This document shows positions 6,475 through 10,178 of a stretch of DNA of 10,178 nucleotides, in pieces; the stretch's first letter is position 1, and every line of letters begins with the position of its first letter. The notes below the pieces were generated by a model. The model saw only the letters and a list, made by a program, of their open reading frames with translations, did no database searches and had not been told where the DNA came from. This DNA is from Candidatus Neomicrothrix sp. UBA4742 (GTDB lineage: Bacteria > Actinomycetota > Acidimicrobiia > Acidimicrobiales > Acidimicrobilacustridaceae), in assembly GCA_002403895.1 (NCBI GenBank), contig DHIQ01000144.1:1838-12015 (forward strand), in the 5' to 3' direction. Position numbers and translations under genes: made by a program.

Positions 6475-7140
6475 ATGCAAGCCATGGATCGAGTGAATGT
6501 GGTGCCCGAGGCCCGCAAGCGGGCTCGCGCCGACGCCAGCTACAGCCGGGCCTGGCTCCTCGACCCGGTGGCGTTCCACGACCGCTTCGACGAGCTGTAC
6601 ACCGAGATCGACACCGCGGAGGGTCTGGCTCGCATGCGCTGGCTGGCCACGCAGACGTGGCGCAGCAACGACGAGATCCCGCAGCACTACGTCGACATGC
6701 TGCAGACCGGGACGCCCGATGAGTGGGACGTGGCGTTCGACGAGGTCCACCTGGCCGACTGGTACCGGGTGCTCATGGCCAGCCACCTACAAGACAACGT
6801 GGCGGTGAGCATGCCCCGGGCGTTGAAAGAGCGCCTACCCGCCGTCGGGTTCACGCCAACCGAGGCCCGCCGCCTGGCCTACGGCCGAGAGCTCAAGAGT
6901 TTGGTCGAATGCTTCGGCTCGATGGGCGTGGTGGCCCAGATCGCCCCGCTCCTCACCATCGGGTGCCGGGGGTGGCTGAGCCAGGACGACATCAAGTTGA
7001 GCCTGCACCACCTTCGCGGGCTCGACCCCAGGCGCTTCCGCGACGCGCAGGATCTGATTCCGCTCGTGGAGCAGCTCCACGCCATGCTCGACGGCGCCGC
7101 CCAGCACCCCGATCACGTGCTACTACTCCTCTGCGATTGA
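6475..7140 (+). CDS. Protein of unknown function, 221 aa
   Basis: I do not recognise this protein. It is a soluble-looking, probably helical protein of 221 residues without signal peptide, membrane segment or obvious cofactor motif. It is rich in charged residues and Trp in the first half (ARMRWLATQTWRSNDE, DEWDVAFDEVHLADWYRVL) and has a single His-rich helix near the end (LSLHHLRGLDPRRF). Cys residues occur near KSLVECFGSMG, ITIGCRGW-like sequence and the C-terminal LLLLCD. Strong G/C at third positions and the lack of internal stops support it as a real gene. The start is uncertain: ATG 6475, or ATG 6484 with TAAGAG 12 nt upstream. Neither has a good ribosome site. It is followed after 52 bp by the acyl-CoA dehydrogenase gene, which appears to have its own promoter. 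Confidence 0.75.
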   Translation: MQAMDRVNVVPEARKRARADASYSRAWLLDPVAFHDRFDELYTEIDTAEGLARMRWLATQTWRSNDEIPQHYVDMLQTGTPDEWDVAFDEVHLADWYRVLMASHLQDNVAVSMPRALKERLPAVGFTPTEARRLAYGRELKSLVECFGSMGVVAQIAPLLTIGCRGWLSQDDIKLSLHHLRGLDPRRFRDAQDLIPLVEQLHAMLDGAAQHPDHVLLLLCD

Positions 7141-7146
7141 AGGCCG

Positions 7147-7169
7147 CTCCGCGGTTGCCGCGAGGAGCC
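7147..7169 (+). terminator. Possible hairpin terminator after the unknown gene
   Basis: GCTC-CGCGG-TTG-CCGCG-AG-GAGC folds into a 9-bp GC-rich stem with a 2-nt bulge and a 3-nt loop, beginning 6 nt after the stop of the 6475 gene. There is no long T-tract, only TTT a few bases further on. It also overlaps TTGCCG (7156-7161), a possible -35 for the next gene. Confidence 0.35.
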
Positions 7170-7179
7170 CAGTTTCACG

Positions 7180-7185
7180 TAGGGT
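7180..7185 (+). promoter_or_regulatory. Candidate -10 of the acyl-CoA dehydrogenase gene (leaderless)
   Basis: TAGGGT ends 7 nt before ATG 7193. TTGCCG about 18 nt further upstream is the best -35 match among the promoters in this window. The hexamer overlaps the in-frame GTG at 7184, which makes ATG 7193 the better start. Confidence 0.5.
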
Positions 7186-7192
7186 GCAACCC

Positions 7193-8458
7193 ATGAGTGA
7201 TTCCGGGGGGAACGACGTCATCGAAGAGCTACGCGCCTGGTTGGCCGACAACTGGGATCCCGACCTGACCATCACTCAATGGTGGGACCGCCTGGGGCTG
7301 GCGGGGTGGAGCGCACCCACCTGGCCGGTCGAGTGGTTCGGCAAGGGCGTGAGCCGCGACGAGGCCAACGCCATCTCGCGCGAGATCAGCGAGTTCGGTG
7401 CCATCGGGGCGCCGGCGGGCCTCGGCCTCCTGCTGGCCGGCCCGACCATCGTCACCCACGGCACCGACGAGCAGCGCATGGCGTTCCTGCCGGACATCGT
7501 CACCGGCAAACAGTCGTGGTGCCAGCTGTTCAGCGAACCCGGTGCCGGGTCCGATCTGGCCGGGCTGCAGGCCAAGGCCGTCCGTGACGGCGACGAGTGG
7601 GTGGTGAACGGCCAGAAGGTGTGGACGTCCGGCGCCCAGGTGGCCGACCTGGGCATGTTGCTGGCCCGCAGCGACGCCGACGTTCCCAAGCACGCCGGCA
7701 TCAGCTACTTCGGCATCGAGATGAACCAACCCGGCATGGACGTCCGCCCCCTGCGCGAGATGACGGGCCGGGCCCTGTTTAGCGAGGTCTTCATGACCGA
7801 CGTTCGCGTCGACAATGCCGCGCTGATCGGTGGCCTCAACAACGGTTGGGCGGTGGCCAACACCACCCTGGCCAACGAGCGCGCTGGGCTCGGGGCCGGC
7901 GGGGGCGGCGCAGTCGGCAACGCGTCGCCGGGCACCAAAGCCGGCTTCCTCGACAAGCGAGCCGGCGACTGCGTGTCGGGCGGGCGCTCCGGCACCAGGG
8001 GTGCCCTCTCCGGCCGTAGCGCCTCCATGATGGTCGACCTGGCCAGGGTTATGGGCGTGGTCGGCGACGCCAGCCTGCGCCAGGACCTCATGCGCCTCTA
8101 CAGCCTCAACGAGATCGCCCGCTACACGAACCTGCGGGCCAAAGCGGCCAAAGAGGCGGGCCGGGCGCCCGGCCCGGCGGCCAACACGGCCAAACTATCG
8201 ATGAGCCGGATCACCCGGCTGTCGCGGGATCTCGGCATGGCGATCGTGGGCGCCGGCGGCATGCTCTCGGGCCATGACGCGCCTCTCAACGGGATGATCA
8301 CCGAGATGGCGCTGTTCTCGCCGGCGGTGTCGATCTACGGCGGGAGCGACGAGATCCAGAAGAACATCATCGGCGAGCGCGTCCTGGGCCTACCCAGCGA
8401 GCCGAGGCCCGACAAGGGCGTGCCCTTCAAGGACCTGAAGGTCGGCACCCAGGGCTAG
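7193..8458 (+). CDS. Acyl-CoA dehydrogenase family protein
   Basis: This is an FAD-dependent acyl-CoA dehydrogenase that would introduce an alpha-beta double bond into an acyl-CoA and pass electrons to electron-transfer flavoprotein. Counted from ATG 7193 it has 421 residues. Visible blocks are QLFSEPGAGSDLA (111-123, flavin- and substrate-binding loop), VNGQKVWTSGA (138-148), ANERAGLG (227-234) and the C-terminal YGGSDEIQKNIIGERVLGLP (382-401). The position that holds the catalytic Glu in medium-chain type enzymes (E of YEGT) is Gly here, so the base must be elsewhere, or the enzyme works with a partner subunit, as in some actinobacterial FadE pairs. A Gly-rich stretch at about 235-276 is less conserved-looking than the rest. 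Substrate unknown. A -10 hexamer 7 nt upstream fixes the start. It converges on the secreted-protein gene. Confidence 0.92.
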   Translation: MSDSGGNDVIEELRAWLADNWDPDLTITQWWDRLGLAGWSAPTWPVEWFGKGVSRDEANAISREISEFGAIGAPAGLGLLLAGPTIVTHGTDEQRMAFLPDIVTGKQSWCQLFSEPGAGSDLAGLQAKAVRDGDEWVVNGQKVWTSGAQVADLGMLLARSDADVPKHAGISYFGIEMNQPGMDVRPLREMTGRALFSEVFMTDVRVDNAALIGGLNNGWAVANTTLANERAGLGAGGGGAVGNASPGTKAGFLDKRAGDCVSGGRSGTRGALSGRSASMMVDLARVMGVVGDASLRQDLMRLYSLNEIARYTNLRAKAAKEAGRAPGPAANTAKLSMSRITRLSRDLGMAIVGAGGMLSGHDAPLNGMITEMALFSPAVSIYGGSDEIQKNIIGERVLGLPSEPRPDKGVPFKDLKVGTQG

Positions 8459-8462
8459 TTGA

Positions 8463-8487
8463 CCCCGGGGCCACAGGTACCCCGGGG
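8463..8487. terminator. Twin CCCCGGGG palindromes, possible bidirectional terminator
   Basis: The 11-mer ACCCCGGGGCC occurs at 8462-8472 and 8479-8489. Because CCCCGGGG is self-complementary, the two copies can pair as an 8-bp all-GC stem with a 9-nt loop, readable from either strand. It sits in the 44-bp gap between two convergent genes, where a shared terminator would be expected, but there is no T-tract on either side. Confidence 0.5.
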
Positions 8488-8502
8488 CCGTGCTCGTCGG
8501 CG

Positions 8503-9531
8503 CTAGCCGGTGAACGCGGGGGCGGCCGTGACCGCTTTGGCGGCGGGCGCCGCCACCGTGGTCGTCGTCTTCGGGGCGGTCGTCGTCGTCGTTGTTGTTG
8601 TCGGCGTGATGGCCTGCGTGAGCTCGCCTACGACAGCCACGCCACCGAACGGCCCGTTACCGGCGGAATGATTGAACCCACCGACGACGGCGCCGTCTGC
8701 GATGTTGGCCCGAACGACCTTCCCCACGCTGTAGTCCGCGGTCCAGAAGGTCACGCCATCAGGGTCGAGGTTCATGGCGAACAGGAAGCCCGAACCGCCA
8801 AACCCGAGGCTTGCCTTCGTAAAGGTATTGAGCACGGTGCCCGTTGAGCTGAGGTGCACGATGTTGGCGGTGCACGCCACCAGGACCGATCCATCGGCCA
8901 ACAGGCGATGGGCGTAGCACGGCCCCGGCAGCCCGGTGGCGAACGCCGCCAGCTGCGTCTGGGTGCAGGTGTTGTAGCGGAGGATCGAGCTGCCCTCCCC
9001 TGTGTAGAAGACCGTGCACTGGTCCTTGGCGAGATCGACCCAGTCGCTGCCCCGGCTCCCGCTGGTGACCGGGAAGGTGTTCAGCAGCACGCCCGCCGGG
9101 GAGTACTTCTGGATGGCCGTGGGCGACTTGTCGGGCAGGCCAACGAAGACGTTGCCTGTCGTGTCCACCACGCAGCTCTCCGGGTGGCCGCCGCCGGTGT
9201 CCGCCGCCTTGATGAAGTCCTTGTTCACCAGGGCGCCGCTGGCGTCGAACTTGGCGACCGATCCGTAGGAGAACCCGTTCGTTGCGTACAGGTTCCCGGA
9301 CGCATCGAAGCACATGCCATCGTTCTCGTTCGTGGCGGTGGTGCTGTCCCCCGTCCGCACCAGGACACCCGCCGGGGTGTGCTCCTCGAACTTGCCGCCA
9401 CCGATGGACAGCAAGACATTGCCCTTGGCCATCGGGGTGACCGCCTGCGCGGGCCCGATCCCGAACGTGATACCGGCCATCCCCAACACGACGGCGGTGA
9501 CCCACAAGAGCCGAACCCGGATTCCTCGCAT
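8503..9531 (-). CDS. Secreted beta-propeller-like (NHL-type) protein with Thr-rich stalk
   Basis: The protein starts with a clear signal peptide: positive residues (MRGIRVR), a hydrophobic core, and a likely cut after GPAQA at residue 30. The rest repeats the NHL/SMP-30 style pattern, for example DGMCFDASGNLYATNGF, CVVDTTGNVFVGLP, LLADGSVLVAC and NLDPDGVTFWTADY, suggesting beta-propeller blades of a secreted protein. Six Cys (74, 120, 172, 189, 205, 220) could form disulphides. A stalk follows: a run of eight Thr at 311-318 (encoded by 8578-8601), then APKTTTTVAAPA. The protein ends AAPAFTG, like the core of an LPXTG-type sorting signal, but with no membrane helix or basic tail after it. I chose ATG 9531 because GGGGAGAG lies 3 nt upstream; the longer frame from 9567 puts 12 extra residues before the signal peptide. 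A weak -10 (TACGGT, minus strand, 9587-9582) may serve it. Ligand or role unknown. Confidence 0.85.
   Translation of the reverse strand: MRGIRVRLLWVTAVVLGMAGITFGIGPAQAVTPMAKGNVLLSIGGGKFEEHTPAGVLVRTGDSTTATNENDGMCFDASGNLYATNGFSYGSVAKFDASGALVNKDFIKAADTGGGHPESCVVDTTGNVFVGLPDKSPTAIQKYSPAGVLLNTFPVTSGSRGSDWVDLAKDQCTVFYTGEGSSILRYNTCTQTQLAAFATGLPGPCYAHRLLADGSVLVACTANIVHLSSTGTVLNTFTKASLGFGGSGFLFAMNLDPDGVTFWTADYSVGKVVRANIADGAVVGGFNHSAGNGPFGGVAVVGELTQAITPTTTTTTTTAPKTTTTVAAPAAKAVTAAPAFTG
8578..8601 (-). repeat. Thr-codon microsatellite in the stalk
   Basis: Eight consecutive Thr codons (three ACA, four ACG, one ACC) form two adjoining trinucleotide runs in the stalk of the secreted protein. Such runs can slip and change stalk length between strains. 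Confidence 0.7.
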
Positions 9532-9534
9532 GAT

Positions 9535-9542
9535 CTCTCCCC
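9535..9542 (-). promoter_or_regulatory. Ribosome-binding site deciding the start of the secreted protein
   Basis: GGGGAGAG on the minus strand, 3 nt before ATG 9531, is the strongest Shine-Dalgarno match in the window. Unlike most genes here, this one seems to be translated from a leadered message. Confidence 0.65.
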
Positions 9543-9567
9543 ACAGGTCCCAGGGCGACATTGGCAT

Positions 9568-9843
9568 CGCCGACGCCGTCGACCGTACTAGCGAAACGTC
9601 GCCGCGTGCCTCGATACTCGCGTGACCGGCCGCGGCGGGTGTTCAGCGATGCCCCTACGACGCAACCGAGCGAGGCGTAGAACGAACCACCACGCCTCCC
9701 GCTTGAGTCCGGCCCGGTCGAAGGCCATGATCGACAGCACCGGGCCGAACGTCTCGTCGCGCATGTCGCGACGTTGAGTTGTGTCTATGCATCTCCAGGT
9801 GTCTCGGCTAGCGACGGTCGCCCTGAGTTCGGCGATCTCGAGT
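9568..9843. other. Gap of 276 bp with no intact gene
   Basis: This stretch separates the secreted-protein gene from the small membrane-protein gene, both on the minus strand. It holds a possible aldehyde dehydrogenase remnant (listed separately) and perhaps the promoter of the secreted-protein gene near 9582-9587. I see no hairpin terminator, tRNA or repeat in the remainder. Confidence 0.6.
9640..9762 (-). pseudogene. Possible aldehyde dehydrogenase remnant
   Basis: From an ATG at 9762 the minus strand reads MRDETFGPVLSIMAFDRAG. The block (R/E)(D/E)E.FGPVL is one of the most conserved in NAD-dependent aldehyde dehydrogenases, near the C-terminal third. The next expected residues (a Glu-Ala-rich helix, then ANDT.YGL) are absent; the frame continues LKREAWWFVLRLARLRRRG, which I do not recognise, and no catalytic Cys region is present. 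G/C at third positions is very high until about 9695 and then drops. This fits a short leftover of a deleted gene, though a chance match cannot be excluded. The boundaries are approximate. Confidence 0.35.
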
Positions 9844-10178
9844 TTAGAGTCCGCTGATGACGGCGGCAGTGGCAACCGTGAGGCCGATGATGTGAAGCGG
9901 GCCGAAGACCGTGCCGATCTTGAGGCCGATCGAACCCTGGGCGAACTCGTCGGTCACCCCTTGTCGCCAATTGAGCGTGTCCTTGATCAGGAGCAGCGCC
10001 GAGGCGACGGCGAGAATGACCGCCGCAGTGGTGTTGATCCAGGGACTGAGAGTCGAGATCGTCAGCGCGAAGCCGATCGCGATAAGGATCGGACCGTGCA
10101 TGAGGCCGGCCATGTGCACCATGGTCAGGTACTTGGGCACGACCTCGGCGCCACCCTGACGCACCATCGCCATGGGGA
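9844..10178 (-). CDS. Small integral membrane protein, partial at the right edge
   Basis: At least 109 residues are visible from the Met at 10173 to the TAA at 9844-9846. The frame is still open at the window edge, so the true start may lie outside. Three hydrophobic segments are seen at about 18-40, 46-64 and 84-108, separated by KDTLNWRQGVTDEF. The pattern MVHMAGLMHGPILIAIGFAL, with H20 and H26, recalls the helix of styrene-oxide-isomerase-like membrane proteins, where a His in an AH....NG context binds heme, and the following W/N-rich loop is in a similar place. That link is from memory of family sequences and is weak. Other small membrane families are equally possible. No operon partner is visible. 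Confidence 0.7.
   Translation of the reverse strand, partial: PMAMVRQGGAEVVPKYLTMVHMAGLMHGPILIAIGFALTISTLSPWINTTAAVILAVASALLLIKDTLNWRQGVTDEFAQGSIGLKIGTVFGPLHIIGLTVATAAVISGL

Noticed and set aside
8854..9591. 245-codon plus-strand open frame
   Set aside because: It is antisense to the secreted propeller protein, which has a signal peptide and ribosome site.
1..10178. CRISPR array, insertion sequence, toxin-antitoxin or phage-defence genes
   Set aside because: No regularly spaced repeats, transposase motifs, terminal inverted repeats or small toxin-like gene pairs were seen.

Overview
The window is high-GC DNA with strong G/C at third codon positions. Its genes resemble those of an actinobacterium, perhaps of the Acidimicrobiia type. 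That placement is inferred from several fatty-acyl metabolism genes, GTG starts, and -10 hexamers placed 6-8 nt before start codons (leaderless transcription). There are no RNA genes, insertion sequences, CRISPR arrays or phage genes that I can see. It looks like ordinary chromosome with several damaged genes.

Layout: (1) 1-803, minus strand: N-terminal part of the large subunit of glutamate synthase (gltB), running off the left edge. (2) 954-1876, plus: a CapA-type metallophosphatase-fold protein. Its beginning appears deleted and frameshifted. (3) 1887-3209, plus: an M18 aspartyl aminopeptidase. (4) 3311-4825, minus: an acyl-CoA synthetase. (5) 4917-5519, plus: a short J-domain protein with an unfamiliar C-terminal domain. 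(6) 5524-6390, minus: a membrane-anchored diacylglycerol-kinase-family protein that frameshifts and stops before its second lobe. (7) 6475-7140, plus: an unrecognised protein. (8) 7193-8458, plus: an acyl-CoA dehydrogenase. (9) 8503-9531, minus: a secreted beta-propeller-like protein ending in a Thr-rich stalk and Ala-Phe-Thr-Gly. (10) 9568-9843: mostly non-coding, with a possible aldehyde dehydrogenase remnant. (11) 9844-10178, minus: a small integral membrane protein, open at the right edge.

Most genes are single transcription units on alternating strands rather than one operon. Six of them carry a TAnnnT hexamer 6-8 nt before the chosen start. The acyl-CoA synthetase and acyl-CoA dehydrogenase are both consistent with a fatty-acid or other acyl-CoA degradation lifestyle, but they are 2.4 kb apart and divergent. 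I found no convincing new multi-gene system. The points most worth checking are the leaderless promoter pattern, the two broken enzymes (CapA and the lipid kinase), the sorting-signal-like C-terminus without a membrane anchor, and the unfamiliar proteins at 6475 and 9844.
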